From: Bacteriovorax sp.
GTDB taxonomy: Bacteria; Bdellovibrionota; Bacteriovoracia; Bacteriovoracales; Bacteriovoracaceae
NCBI GenBank assembly: GCA_014378525.1
Contig: JACMNL010000009.1
Span: forward strand, 1 to 38,657
Length of the DNA: 38,657 bases
Reading direction: 5' to 3'
Position 1 is the first letter of the stretch. Each line of letters starts with the position of its first letter. Made by a program: the position numbers and the translations under genes. This document shows positions 9,670-18,924 of the stretch, one piece after another. The notes beneath the pieces were generated by a model. It did no database searches. It had not been told where the DNA came from and saw nothing but the letters and a program-made list of their open reading frames with translations.

Positions 9670-10866
9670 ATGAATTCAACTGTCGTTTCATATCTTTCAC
9701 AATCAAATGAATTTCAAAATATCCACGCTTGGTTATCAAAAGCTTTAGGTTTTGATGCATCGTCGTTAATGGCCTTCGTAATTTTTGCAATCGTTGCATT
9801 AATCATCGTTGGTGTTATGGCAACAATCGGTGGTGCTGGAACGTACGCGGAAAGAAAAATTTCTGCCGATCTTCAAGCGCGTGTCGGTCCAAACCGCGTT
9901 GGTCCTTTCGGTCTTCTTCAGTTCCTTGCAGACGGTGTGAAGATGATTTTGAAAGAAGATATTATTACAACTAACGCTGATAAATTTGTTTTCAATTTAG
10001 CGCCGGTAATGTGTCTTGTTGGTGTATTCGCAACTCTTGCAGTTGTGCCTTACTCGAGCGGATTTATCTTAGCTGATTTAAACGTTGGTATTTTTTATCT
10101 TGTTGGTATGGCCTCACTTGTTGGTGTTGGTGTTTTCCTTGGTGGATACGCTTCAAACTCAAAGTGGTCACTACTTGGTGGTATGAGAGGAGCTTCTCAA
10201 ATTATTTCTTACGAAATTCCTGCGACAATTACGATTATCTCAATCGTTCTACTTGCAGGTGGTCTTTCAATGAAAACATTGATTGGTGCTCAAGGTGGTG
10301 GGATGCAGGACTGGTTCATCCTTCACAATCCATTCGCATTCATCGGATTTTTCGTTTACTTCATTTCTGCTCTTGCAGAAACAAACCGCGCTCCATTCGA
10401 TTTACCTGAAGCTGAGTCTGAACTAGTTTCTGGTTACCATACAGAATATACAGGTATGAAATTCGGTTTATTTGCTCTTGCTGAATACATCGAAGTTTTC
10501 GTTGTATGTGGTGTTGCTGTTGCTCTTTTCCTTGGTGGATACAACGTACCTTTCGATCTTGGAACTGGTGCACTTTTCTCTAAGAGTTTAGGTCTTGATA
10601 GCATGTTATCTCAAAACATTGGACAGCTTTTACAACTTGGTGCTTTCTTCACAAAGACACTTGCACTTTACTACGTTGTAATCTGGGTTCGCTGGACGCT
10701 TCCACGTCTTCGCGTCGATCAACTTATGACATTATGTTGGAAATATTTAACTCCAATCGCAATCTTCAATTTATTAGGTTGTGCAGTTTGGATGTACGCA
10801 TTTGATGGAAAATCAATTTTCGCTTTAATTATGGCAGCTACCGCAGGTGGCGGAGCTCACCACTAA
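9670..10866 (+). CDS. nuoH: NADH-quinone oxidoreductase subunit H, copy 1
   Basis: NuoH (ND1 type) is the multi-helix membrane subunit that forms the quinone chamber entrance and contacts the B/D subunits. Visible signatures are the first-loop motif ARVGPNRVGPFGLLQFLADG near 70-90 and the acidic loop ETNRAPFDLPEAESE near 237-251, then GYHTEYTGMKF, and WVRWTLPRLRVDQLM near the C-terminus. At 398 residues it is about 50-70 longer than common NuoH proteins. The extra length is a 30-residue amphipathic N-terminal segment before helix 1 and a loop around residues 300-320. Start: ATG 2 bases after the nuoA stop, with AAGGA just upstream inside nuoA. Its peripheral partners B, C, D and I are not encoded next to it. 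Confidence 0.95.
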   Translation: MNSTVVSYLSQSNEFQNIHAWLSKALGFDASSLMAFVIFAIVALIIVGVMATIGGAGTYAERKISADLQARVGPNRVGPFGLLQFLADGVKMILKEDIITTNADKFVFNLAPVMCLVGVFATLAVVPYSSGFILADLNVGIFYLVGMASLVGVGVFLGGYASNSKWSLLGGMRGASQIISYEIPATITIISIVLLAGGLSMKTLIGAQGGGMQDWFILHNPFAFIGFFVYFISALAETNRAPFDLPEAESELVSGYHTEYTGMKFGLFALAEYIEVFVVCGVAVALFLGGYNVPFDLGTGALFSKSLGLDSMLSQNIGQLLQLGAFFTKTLALYYVVIWVRWTLPRLRVDQLMTLCWKYLTPIAIFNLLGCAVWMYAFDGKSIFALIMAATAGGGAHH

Positions 10867-10888
10867 ATTAAAGAATAGGGAGTATACT

Positions 10889-11425
10889 GTGTTTGCAAAT
10901 ACACTTTTTTTATTATCGGCAGTACTTACGCTTGCAGGAGCAGTTCTGGTTGTTTACAGCCAAAACTTAATGCACGCATGTATCTACCTTCTTGCTTCAC
11001 TTTTCGGTGTTGCAGGTCTTTACGCTTGTATCGGTGCAGACTTTTTAGCTGCAACTCAGCTGGTGGTTTACGCTGGTGGGGTTATCATTCTTATGTTGTT
11101 TGCAATCATGCTTACAGGTGGAACTGGTAACAGAACAAACAAGTATGGCCTTGAAAAAATCCCGGCAATGGGAAATAAGAAAACTTTTATGATCGCGGCG
11201 TTTGCTGCCATCGTATCTGCTCTTATCGTTATTAAAGTAACGATCCCGGTTTTCCAAAACAACAAAAATTTAATCGTAGCTGCTAACGCGCCAACAGTTG
11301 AAAGAATCGGAACGCTTCTCGCGACTGATCACATTTTAGCTTTTGAAATTTCGTCGGTTATGCTTTTAGGTGCGCTTATCGGTGCAGCTGTAATTTCTAG
11401 ACCAAGGAAAGAAATCCATGATTAG
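10889..11425 (+). CDS. nuoJ: NADH-quinone oxidoreductase subunit J, copy 1
   Basis: NuoJ (ND6 type) is a five-helix membrane subunit whose third helix contains a pi-bulge thought to move during coupling. The family core LLASLFGVAGLYACIGADFLAATQLVVYAGGVIILMLF is visible in overlapping pieces around residues 35-75, here with VVYAGGVIILMLF. The open frame extends back to 10847 inside nuoH, but the GTG at 10889 is preferred: AGGGAG stands 6 bases before it and the protein then begins with a hydrophobic helix, as NuoJ does (178 aa). Its last 8 bases overlap nuoK. The second copy at 18406 has the same 8-base overlap with its own nuoK, a shared architecture. Confidence 0.93.
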   Translation: MFANTLFLLSAVLTLAGAVLVVYSQNLMHACIYLLASLFGVAGLYACIGADFLAATQLVVYAGGVIILMLFAIMLTGGTGNRTNKYGLEKIPAMGNKKTFMIAAFAAIVSALIVIKVTIPVFQNNKNLIVAANAPTVERIGTLLATDHILAFEISSVMLLGALIGAAVISRPRKEIHD

Positions 11426-11723
11426 TTTAGGCGCCTACTTAGGCATTTCATTCATTCTATTTATCTGCGGGATCATGGTTATGATAGCCCGAAAAAATAT
11501 CATCGCTATCCTTCTGGGTATCGAGCTTATTTTAAATGCTTCAGCACTTAACTTCGCGGCCTATACAAAATTCGTTAACGGTAATCTTGAAGGTCATATT
11601 ATGGCCCTATTTATTATCATTACGGCAGCTGCTGAATCAGCTGTTGGCTTAGGGATCGTTATTCGATTCTTCCAGTTAAGAGAAAGTATCCATATAGATG
11701 ATGCTTCAACATTACAGAACTAA
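11418..11723 (+). CDS. nuoK: NADH-quinone oxidoreductase subunit K, copy 1
   Basis: NuoK (ND4L type) is a three-helix subunit carrying two buried glutamates of the proton path. Both are present: E36 in GIELILNAS and E73 in AAAESAVGLGIVI. Length is 101 residues, the family norm. It overlaps the end of nuoJ by 8 bases (ATGATTAG), suggesting coupled translation, and is followed by nuoL after 23 bases. Nothing suggests loss of function. Confidence 0.95.
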   Translation: MISLGAYLGISFILFICGIMVMIARKNIIAILLGIELILNASALNFAAYTKFVNGNLEGHIMALFIIITAAAESAVGLGIVIRFFQLRESIHIDDASTLQN

Positions 11724-11746
11724 TACTAAGGTAAGGATATAGAGAC

Positions 11747-13912
11747 ATGGATTACACAATCTCAACCGTAGCTCCGATCGTACTATTGCCGTTCTTCGCA
11801 TTTGTGATCAACGTTTTTTTAGCAAAACGTGTTCCGCTTGCAGCAGTTGCAATAAGTACATTAGCTATCTTCGGGTCATTTATTTGCGCATTCAGAATCT
11901 TTTTAGATTTCCAGAATGTGTACGCAGTTGGTTACCACATTCACAAAGTCTTCACTTGGTTTGACTTAAGTGCCGGTGAACACCTGTTTAAAGTAAACAT
12001 GGGTATCTATATAGATAACATGACTGCCGTAATGCTTTTAATGGTTACAGCAGTAGCAACTTTGATTCACGTTTTCTCTACGTGGTACATGCACGATGAT
12101 GAGCGTTTTGCTCGTTTCTTCGTTTATATGTCACTCTTCACATCTGCAATGTTAGGCCTTGTTCTTTCAGATAACTTACTTTCAATGTTTATCTTCTGGG
12201 AGTTAATGGGATTCTGTTCATACTCTCTAATCGGTTTCTACTACGAAAAAGAAGGTGCTGGAAATGCATCGATGAAAGCGTTCATGACAACAAGAGTGGG
12301 AGATGTATTTTTCCTTCTTGGAATTTTGATCTGCTGGATGATCGTAGGAAGCACAACTTTTGTTGATATTTATGCGGCAATTGGTGCAGGAAAATTCGCA
12401 GGATCATTTAACGTATTCGGCATCGCTCTACCAATCGCAACTGTTGCAGCTTTCTCAGTGTTCATGGGAACAATGGGTAAATCTGCACAATTCCCGATTC
12501 ACGTCTGGTTACCAGATGCGATGTTTGGTCCAACTCCATGTTCTGCCCTCATCCACGCTGCGACGATGGTTGCTGCCGGAGTTTATTTATCATTAAGAAT
12601 GTTCCCTTTAATGGAAGCAGGACATTTATTAACTTTCATCGCTTATATCGGTGCGATCACGGCATTTGGTGCCGCCACAATCGCTCTTATTCAAACGGAT
12701 ATTAAAGCAGTACTTGCGTACTCTACAATTTCTCAACTTGGTTACATGGTTATCGGTATCGGTGTTGGTTCATACAACGCTTCATTCATGCACTTAATTA
12801 CTCACGCTGTGTTTAAGGCGTGTTTATTCCTTTCAGCTGGATCTGTCATTCACTCGATTCACTGCCAGGAAATGCCACAGATGGGTGGCCTTCGTAAAAA
12901 ACTTCCGTACACATTCTTTGCAATGTTACTTTGTTGTTTCGCAATCGCTGGTGTTCCTTTTTTCTCGGGATTCGTATCTAAAGATAGAATTCTTGGAGAT
13001 GCATTAGTTCTTGCTCTTGAAAATCCTTCATACTGGGGAGTTGCAATTCTTGGCTTCGGTGGAGCTCTGTTAACAGCGTTCTACATGTTCAGAATGTTAT
13101 TCTTAACTTTCTTTGGTGAGCCACGCGACCACCATATTTACGATCACGCTCACGAAGAACACATTGGATGGAACTCAAATGTTCCACTTTTAATTCTTTC
13201 TGTTTTCACATTAGGTTTATTTTACTCTGGATCATTCACTGGTCAGGGCGAGATCAATCTTTTTGGATCTAAGAATGAGTGGTTCTCAACTTTAATTCAC
13301 AAGCCTGAAGCTTCTCACCTTGAGCACTTTGCTCATTATGAACACGAAGATTTTGGCGCGACGGATACACGTGACAAAGTTGAACTTCCAAAAGCTCAAT
13401 ACGATGAAAATCACGGAATGGATGAGCACCACGCTCATTGGGTTCACCAGATTCACCATCTTGGTGCAATTCTTTCTATCCTTATCGCATTCTCTGGAAT
13501 TTTCATGGCGTACTTAATGTACATCAAAAAATCAGTTAACCCGGGATGGTGGGCAGAAACTTTTGCAGGATGGAGAAGAGCTCTTCAGAACAAGTATTAT
13601 TTCGACGATTTATACATAAATAAAATTATTCAGAAGGGACTTCTGCCATTCAACGATATGCTGGCAAAATTCGACTCTCAATATTATGACAAGTATGTTG
13701 TCGATGGAACTGCAGTTCTGAATCGTTGGGCCTTCAACGTAGCTCGCTGGTTTGATAATAATATTATCGACAGCGGAATGGTTGATGGAACTGGTGCAAG
13801 TGTTAGAGCAGTGAACTTGATTCTAAGAACTATTCAATCAGGGAAGATACAGTTGTACTTCATTGTATTGATCGTGGTTCTTGGAAGCTACATTTTAACG
13901 TTAAGATTTTAA
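11747..13912 (+). CDS. nuoL: NADH-quinone oxidoreductase subunit L, copy 1 (long, His-rich loops)
   Basis: NuoL (ND5 type) is the distal antiporter-like proton-pumping subunit with a long lateral helix. The core is intact: the helix 5 glutamate E152 in FWELMGFCSY, the helix 7 lysine K245 in GKSAQFP followed by WLPDAMFGPTP, LAYSTISQLGYM, the helix 8 lysine in THAVFKACLFL, and the SKDRIL lysine of helix 12. The WELMGFCSY motif differs from the commoner WEGVGLCSY seen in copy 2. At 721 residues it is about 55 longer than copy 2, mostly from two His/Glu/Asp-rich loops around residues 455-475 and 518-571 (for example ASHLEHFAHYEHEDFG and DEHHAHWVHQIHH). The C-terminal lateral helix and anchor (RTIQSGKIQLYFIVLIV) are present. 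A GGTAAGGATATAGAGAC leader precedes the ATG. Confidence 0.95.
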   Translation: MDYTISTVAPIVLLPFFAFVINVFLAKRVPLAAVAISTLAIFGSFICAFRIFLDFQNVYAVGYHIHKVFTWFDLSAGEHLFKVNMGIYIDNMTAVMLLMVTAVATLIHVFSTWYMHDDERFARFFVYMSLFTSAMLGLVLSDNLLSMFIFWELMGFCSYSLIGFYYEKEGAGNASMKAFMTTRVGDVFFLLGILICWMIVGSTTFVDIYAAIGAGKFAGSFNVFGIALPIATVAAFSVFMGTMGKSAQFPIHVWLPDAMFGPTPCSALIHAATMVAAGVYLSLRMFPLMEAGHLLTFIAYIGAITAFGAATIALIQTDIKAVLAYSTISQLGYMVIGIGVGSYNASFMHLITHAVFKACLFLSAGSVIHSIHCQEMPQMGGLRKKLPYTFFAMLLCCFAIAGVPFFSGFVSKDRILGDALVLALENPSYWGVAILGFGGALLTAFYMFRMLFLTFFGEPRDHHIYDHAHEEHIGWNSNVPLLILSVFTLGLFYSGSFTGQGEINLFGSKNEWFSTLIHKPEASHLEHFAHYEHEDFGATDTRDKVELPKAQYDENHGMDEHHAHWVHQIHHLGAILSILIAFSGIFMAYLMYIKKSVNPGWWAETFAGWRRALQNKYYFDDLYINKIIQKGLLPFNDMLAKFDSQYYDKYVVDGTAVLNRWAFNVARWFDNNIIDSGMVDGTGASVRAVNLILRTIQSGKIQLYFIVLIVVLGSYILTLRF

Positions 13913-13946
13913 TTAATTATATAGTAACTTTTCGAAGGAGATACCG

Positions 13947-15482
13947 GTGGCCGGTTCAAATTGTTTATTAAGTTTAATTTTGTGGATGCCTATTGTTGGT
14001 GTGCTGGGTGTATTACTCATGCCAAAAGACAAGACAACTTGGATTAAAGCTTGGGCGCTTATCAACACAGTTATTACTTTTGCTCTAACTTTAGTTTTAT
14101 ACGCTAAGTTTGATCAGACTCAGGCAGGAATGCAAAATGCGTTTAATGTGTCGATCCCATGGATCTCACAATTTAACATTTTCTACCGTCTTGGAGTTGA
14201 TGGTATTTCACTTCCAATGGTTCTTCTTACAGGGCTTCTTTTCATGCTTTGTATTTTGAGTTCATGGACTCAAATTAAGAAATCAATTAAAGCATACTTC
14301 GCTTTATTACTTCTTCTTCAGACGTGTGTATTTGGAGTATTTTTCGCATTAGACTTCTTCTTGTTCTACGTTTACTGGGAAGTAATGCTAATTCCGATGT
14401 TCTTCCTTATCGGTGTTTGGGGTGGAGAAAACAGAGAGTACGCAGCTGTTAAGTTCTTCCTTTATACATTCTTCGGATCGATTCTAATGTTAGTTGGTAT
14501 CGTTGCTCTTTACTTCGCAACAAACCAATCAGTTGATTCATTCAATATCCTTGCTCTTTCAGGCGGGAAATTTTCTCAACTTAACGTTCACATGTTCGGC
14601 CAGACTTTATCTTTCTCGAAATTATTTTTTATCTTTATGTTTATCGGATTCGCGATCAAGGTTCCGGTTTTCCCATTCCACACATGGTTACCACACGCTC
14701 ACGTTCAGGCGCCTACTGCGATTTCAGTAATCCTGGCCGGTGTTTTGCTTAAGATGGGTACATACGGATTTTTAAGAATTGCATTCCCGATCTTTCCTGA
14801 CTCTGCAAAATATTTCTCTACTGCAATTGCCTGGTTAGGATTAATCAACGTAATTTACGGTGCACTATGTGCGATGGCACAGACGGACGTGAAGAAACTA
14901 ATCGCTTACTCTTCAGTATCTCACATGGGATTCGTAATGCTTGGACTTTCAGCAATGACTGTTCAGGGATTAAACGGAGCAGTTCTTCAAATGTTCAACC
15001 ACGGAACATCGACAGCTATGATGTTCTTTATGATCGGTCTTCTTTACGAGCGATCTCACCACAGATGGATTGTTAAACCAGATGGTTCACGTGGATACGG
15101 TGGTCTTTATACACAACTTCCAGTTTACTCGATTATTTTCATCATCGGTATGTTCGCTTCAATGGGACTACCAGGTATGTCAGGATTTATTTCTGAAGCT
15201 CTAATTTTCCTTGGTATCTACCAAAAGTTCACAACAATCACTGTCCTTGCTCTGTTCGGACTTCTGATTGGTGCTGCTTACCTTCTTTGGATGTTCAAGA
15301 GAATGTTCTTCGGTGACGTGAATCCGGAAATTAAAGGTTATGAAGATATGACGAAGCTTGAGATCACTTACATGATTCCACTTTGTGTTGCTGTAATTCT
15401 ATTCGGGATCTGGCCTTCGCCAATTCTGAACATGATGAAAGCATCAGTGGGTCAGCTTGCTTCGTTACTAGCAACATTCTAA
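13947..15482 (+). CDS. nuoM: NADH-quinone oxidoreductase subunit M, copy 1
   Basis: NuoM (ND4 type) is the middle antiporter-like pump subunit. Key residues are in place: E145 in YWEVMLIPMFFLIG, K238 in IKVPVFPFHTWLP, the second lysine in LLKMGTYGFLRI, MAQTDVKKLIAYSSVSHMG, and the helix 12 glutamate in MSGFISEALIF. One loop is unusual: the common LPDAHVEAPTAGS reads LPHAHVQAPTAIS, so an Asp and a Glu are replaced, while copy 2 keeps the common form. The start is GTG, with GAAGGAG 6 bases upstream. Length is 511, normal for the family. The 34-base gap after nuoL is the largest inside the nuo run. Confidence 0.95.
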   Translation: MAGSNCLLSLILWMPIVGVLGVLLMPKDKTTWIKAWALINTVITFALTLVLYAKFDQTQAGMQNAFNVSIPWISQFNIFYRLGVDGISLPMVLLTGLLFMLCILSSWTQIKKSIKAYFALLLLLQTCVFGVFFALDFFLFYVYWEVMLIPMFFLIGVWGGENREYAAVKFFLYTFFGSILMLVGIVALYFATNQSVDSFNILALSGGKFSQLNVHMFGQTLSFSKLFFIFMFIGFAIKVPVFPFHTWLPHAHVQAPTAISVILAGVLLKMGTYGFLRIAFPIFPDSAKYFSTAIAWLGLINVIYGALCAMAQTDVKKLIAYSSVSHMGFVMLGLSAMTVQGLNGAVLQMFNHGTSTAMMFFMIGLLYERSHHRWIVKPDGSRGYGGLYTQLPVYSIIFIIGMFASMGLPGMSGFISEALIFLGIYQKFTTITVLALFGLLIGAAYLLWMFKRMFFGDVNPEIKGYEDMTKLEITYMIPLCVAVILFGIWPSPILNMMKASVGQLASLLATF

Positions 15483-15514
15483 GAAACGATTGATTAGGAC
15501 TAGGACATAGAAAT

Positions 15515-16981
15515 ATGCATTTAAATTATTTGGCAAACATTGGCCGCTACATCCCGGAAATCCTTTTAACGATTTTAATGGTGGGCCTTATTCTTCTTGA
15601 AACAACTTATAAAGAAGATGAGAAAAATAGAAGATACATCTTCATCACGGCCATCATTGGTTTAGTTGCAACTTTTGCAGCTCTACTGGCGAACATGGGC
15701 GGGAAAGCAGAAGCTATCTTCAGCAACGCAATTGTCATCGACGACTTCAGTACTTTACTAAAAATGGTAATGGTACTTGGAACAATCGGTGCGGTTTACC
15801 TGAGCAGATTTTCACGTGACGTTTACGAATCACTTAAAACTGAATTCGTAATCATGGCGATCGGAATTTTGATCGGTGGATTCCTGCTTGCTTCAGCAAA
15901 CAACATGCTGACGTTTTACTTAGGGATCGAAACACTTTCAATTTTATCTTACGTGATGGCATCACTTAAAAAGAATGATGAGAGATCAAGTGAAGCTGGT
16001 TTGAAGTACGCTCTTTACGGAGGTATTTCTGCAGGACTTATGCTTTTTGGTATGTCACATATCTTCGGTGTAATTGGAACTATCCAGTTTACCGGAATCG
16101 CAAAAATGGTTCCGACATTATCGCCGGTTCAAATCGCGATCTTAATGCCTTCATTTTTACTTTTCTTTGCAGGTATCGGATACAAGATCGCATCGGTTCC
16201 ATTCCATATGTGGTCACCGGATGTTTATGAAGGATCTCCTACTCCGGTAACAACATTTTTTGCCATCGTTCCAAAGCTTGCAGGTATTGCAGGATTAGTA
16301 AGAATCACAGCTATTTTCTTCGCTGTAGATTCTCCACTTAAAATTGGTTGGGTTGGATTAATGATCGTGATCTCTGCTCTGACTATGACAGTTGGTAACG
16401 TGACAGCGATCGGACAAAAATCAGTTAAAAGAATGCTCGCCTACTCTTCAATTTCTCACGCAGGTATTATGCTTGCTGGTTTAATTGTTATGAACAACGT
16501 TGGTATTCGTGCAGTTGTTTTCTATGCAATCACTTATGTCTTCATGACTCTTGTCGCTTTCTACATCGTGAGCATCGTTCAGGATAAATACGGCAATGAT
16601 AACTTCGACCGTTTCTCAGGGTTAATTTACAGATACCCGTTCATGGCCGTGATGATGACTGTTGTAATGTTCTCGTTAACTGGTCTTCCGCCATTGGCCG
16701 GATTCGTTGCTAAGTACAACATTATTCAGTCTTTAATCAACACAAGAAATTATTCATTAGCAGTTGTTCTGGGATTAAACTCAGTTGTGTCTGCTTATTA
16801 CTATTTAAAAATTGTTCGTATCATGGTTCTGAAGCCACAAGAAAACAACGAAACTATCGAAGGTTTCGGATTCCTGAATCAGATGGTGATCGTTGTTATG
16901 ACTATCCCGGTTTTCACACTTGGGATTTTCTGGGAAACGGTTATGTCATGGGCAGGAAACGCTAAGTTATTTATTCAGTAA
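15515..16981 (+). CDS. nuoN: NADH-quinone oxidoreductase subunit N, copy 1
   Basis: NuoN (ND2 type) is the antiporter-like subunit nearest the quinone end. Copy 1 is canonical: the helix 5 glutamate in YLGIETLSILSYVMASL, a paired basic loop, the helix 7 lysine K224 in YKIASVPFHMWSPDVYEGSP, SVKRMLAYSSISHAG, and the helix 12 lysine in LPPLAGFVAKYNII. Length is 488 residues with about 14 membrane helices. ATG at 15515 with TAGGACATAGAAAT in front. It ends the first AHJKLMN set; the second nuoA begins 15 bases later, so both sets are likely one transcript. Confidence 0.95.
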   Translation: MHLNYLANIGRYIPEILLTILMVGLILLETTYKEDEKNRRYIFITAIIGLVATFAALLANMGGKAEAIFSNAIVIDDFSTLLKMVMVLGTIGAVYLSRFSRDVYESLKTEFVIMAIGILIGGFLLASANNMLTFYLGIETLSILSYVMASLKKNDERSSEAGLKYALYGGISAGLMLFGMSHIFGVIGTIQFTGIAKMVPTLSPVQIAILMPSFLLFFAGIGYKIASVPFHMWSPDVYEGSPTPVTTFFAIVPKLAGIAGLVRITAIFFAVDSPLKIGWVGLMIVISALTMTVGNVTAIGQKSVKRMLAYSSISHAGIMLAGLIVMNNVGIRAVVFYAITYVFMTLVAFYIVSIVQDKYGNDNFDRFSGLIYRYPFMAVMMTVVMFSLTGLPPLAGFVAKYNIIQSLINTRNYSLAVVLGLNSVVSAYYYLKIVRIMVLKPQENNETIEGFGFLNQMVIVVMTIPVFTLGIFWETVMSWAGNAKLFIQ

Positions 16982-16996
16982 CATAAGAAGGATTAG

Positions 16997-17356
16997 ATGG
17001 AATTTTTATCATTCGTTATTTTCTTAATTATCGCCACTGTCCTTGGCGTTGTTCTGATGTTGATCTCAAATTTTCTTGGCCAGAAAAAGAAAATTGTTAG
17101 AACGAACGACGTTTACGAGTCGGGTGTAAATCCGGTCGGAAGTGCAACGAGACAATACGATATTAAGTTCTACCTTACTGCGATTCTCTTTCTTCTTTTT
17201 GACGTAGAGATCGTGTTTTTACTTCCATGGGCACTTGCTTATAACAATACTCAGAACACTGGCTTCATGGTGGCAGGTTTTGTTTTCTTCATGGTTGTTC
17301 TTCTTGTCGGGTACATCTTTGTTATCAATTCTAAGTCACTAAAGTGGGAAGAATAA
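16997..17356 (+). CDS. nuoA: NADH-quinone oxidoreductase subunit A, copy 2
   Basis: Second NuoA. The loop motif is YESG at 40-43 with serine where copy 1 has the conserved cysteine; ESG is also the E. coli version as I recall it, so it is a known natural variant and not damage. It continues NPVGSATRQYDIKFYLTAIL and FDVEIVFLLPW, keeping the acidic helix 2 motif. Length is 119, the shorter normal form without the tail of copy 1. AAGGATTAG just before the ATG serves as ribosome binding site. It opens the second AHJKLMN set directly after nuoN copy 1, with no new promoter space (15 bases). Confidence 0.92.
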   Translation: MEFLSFVIFLIIATVLGVVLMLISNFLGQKKKIVRTNDVYESGVNPVGSATRQYDIKFYLTAILFLLFDVEIVFLLPWALAYNNTQNTGFMVAGFVFFMVVLLVGYIFVINSKSLKWEE

Positions 17357-17357
17357 A

Positions 17358-18404
17358 ATGTTAGAAGGAATTCTAGAAATCTTAATTAAGACCGTTGTAA
17401 TTTTAGGCATCCCTTTAGGTGCTCTACCTATTATCATTCACGTAGAAAGAAGAGGCGCTGGATTTATTCAAAGACGTCTTGGACCAAACAGAGTCGGGCC
17501 ATTTGGTTTACTACAACCACTTGCAGACGTTGCAAAGTTCATGTTCAAAGAAGAAGTTCACCCTACTCACGTTCGTCCGTTTTTTTATTCGTTAGCTCCG
17601 CTAGTTGCACTTACTGTTGCCCTACTTCCACTTGCATGTATTCCAATCATGGCGCCACTTGAAATCAACGGAAGAACTATTTATCCGGAAGTTTTTAGAA
17701 GTGACATGGGGATCTTCTATGCATTCGCTGTTTCAGCATTAGGATCTTACGGAATTCTTCTTGGTGGATGGGCCTCTAATAATAAATTCTCAATGCTGGG
17801 TGCTCTTCGTGCCTGTGCACAAATGGTTTCATACGAACTTTCACTTTCAACTTCAATCGTTGCGATGATCTTTCTTTATGGAACAAACGACATTCACTTA
17901 ATGGTGGCCGCTCAAACTGGTTACTGGTTTGGCTTTTTACCGAAATGGGGATTTTTCATTCAGCCTTTAGCTGCAATGTTATTTCTAGTGGGAATCTTTG
18001 CTGAATCAAACCGTCTTCCATTCGATCTTGCTGAAGGTGAGTCGGAAATCGTTGCTGGTTATCACTTAGAGTACTCTTCAATGAAGTTTGCGATCTTTTT
18101 CATGGCGGAGTATATCCACATGATCGCGCTTTCTGCTCTTTTCATTATTTTATTCTTCGGTGGATACAGTATTCTTCCGGGACTTGATTTGATTCCTCAA
18201 TCTCCAATCATCACACCAATTCTTCAAATGGGATCTTTAATTTTTAAAATCGCATTCATGATCTGGTTCTTCGTTTGGGTTCGCTGGACTCTTCCTCGTT
18301 TCCGTTACGATCAATTAATGGACATTGGATGGCAGCGCCTGTTGCCTCTGGGAATTATAAATCTTATCGCGACAGTTCTCATTACGTATTTTAGGAATCA
18401 ATAA
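17358..18404 (+). CDS. nuoH: NADH-quinone oxidoreductase subunit H, copy 2
   Basis: Second NuoH, 348 residues, close to the usual family size and lacking the N-terminal extension of copy 1. Signatures: RRLGPNRVGPFGLLQPLADV near 37-56, the acidic quinone-chamber loop ESNRLPFDLAEGESE from about 216, GYHLEYSSMKF, and VWVRWTLPRFRYDQLM near the end. The loop reads AEGESE where copy 1 has PEAESE, again showing that the two sets belong to different NuoH branches. It starts one base after the nuoA stop. Both copies keep the arginine- and acid-rich loops needed to dock the B/D/I subunits, so either could bind a peripheral arm encoded elsewhere. Confidence 0.95.
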   Translation: MLEGILEILIKTVVILGIPLGALPIIIHVERRGAGFIQRRLGPNRVGPFGLLQPLADVAKFMFKEEVHPTHVRPFFYSLAPLVALTVALLPLACIPIMAPLEINGRTIYPEVFRSDMGIFYAFAVSALGSYGILLGGWASNNKFSMLGALRACAQMVSYELSLSTSIVAMIFLYGTNDIHLMVAAQTGYWFGFLPKWGFFIQPLAAMLFLVGIFAESNRLPFDLAEGESEIVAGYHLEYSSMKFAIFFMAEYIHMIALSALFIILFFGGYSILPGLDLIPQSPIITPILQMGSLIFKIAFMIWFFVWVRWTLPRFRYDQLMDIGWQRLLPLGIINLIATVLITYFRNQ

Positions 18405-18405
18405 T

Positions 18406-18924
18406 ATGATTAGTGATATTTTACTGACCATCATCACGATGGTTTTTGCCTTAATGGTCGTCTTCTCAAAAAAGACAGTCGTATCAGCACTTGCGCTGCT
18501 TATGACTTTGCTTTCGATTGCAATGATCTACTTCCAGCTTGGAACTTTGTTCCTGGCGGCCATCCAGGTTTTGGTTAACGCCGGAGCGGTTGCGATTTTA
18601 TTCGTATTCGTGATGATGCTTATCAATCTTGAGCAGTTTGAAAACAACCGTGAAAAAGGAAAAGTAAAACTGGTTATCTCAGTTCTAGCTGTTCTTGTGA
18701 TCATGGGAATTTTTGCATTAATCATCAACAACAACATCGAAGTGTTAACAGCGAATAATATTCCTGATAACTCGATGAAGTTATTGTTCGATAAATTATT
18801 CTCTGTTTATTATCTGCCGTTCGAAATGGCGACAGTTCTACTATTGGCAGCTCTTGTTGCATGTATCGTGATCACTGGTCACGAAAAAGCGCACAAGGTT
18901 GAGCTGGAGGAATCACATGAGTAG
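18406..18924 (+). CDS. nuoJ: NADH-quinone oxidoreductase subunit J, copy 2
   Basis: Second NuoJ, 172 residues. The diagnostic helix 3 region reads FLAAIQVLVNAGAVAILFVFV: the usual tyrosine of VVYAGA is replaced by asparagine (VNAGA), whereas copy 1 has VVYAGG. Five hydrophobic helices are visible. It starts one base after nuoH and ends with an 8-base overlap into nuoK, the same junction as in set 1. The tail is charged (GHEKAHKVELEESHE). Function as a complex I J subunit is clear from position and core motif. Confidence 0.9.
   Translation: MISDILLTIITMVFALMVVFSKKTVVSALALLMTLLSIAMIYFQLGTLFLAAIQVLVNAGAVAILFVFVMMLINLEQFENNREKGKVKLVISVLAVLVIMGIFALIINNNIEVLTANNIPDNSMKLLFDKLFSVYYLPFEMATVLLLAALVACIVITGHEKAHKVELEESHE

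Noticed and set aside
9353-9799. 148-codon minus-strand frame over the nuoA-nuoH junction
   Set aside because: Antisense to two confirmed nuo genes; composition shows no domain and no start signal.
10847-10888. Upstream ATG start for nuoJ copy 1 inside nuoH
   Set aside because: The extension is hydrophilic and has no Shine-Dalgarno; the GTG at 10889 has AGGGAG 6 bases upstream.
18899-18916. TTG start for nuoK copy 2
   Set aside because: GGAGG is placed correctly for the ATG at 18917, and the shorter protein matches the family start.
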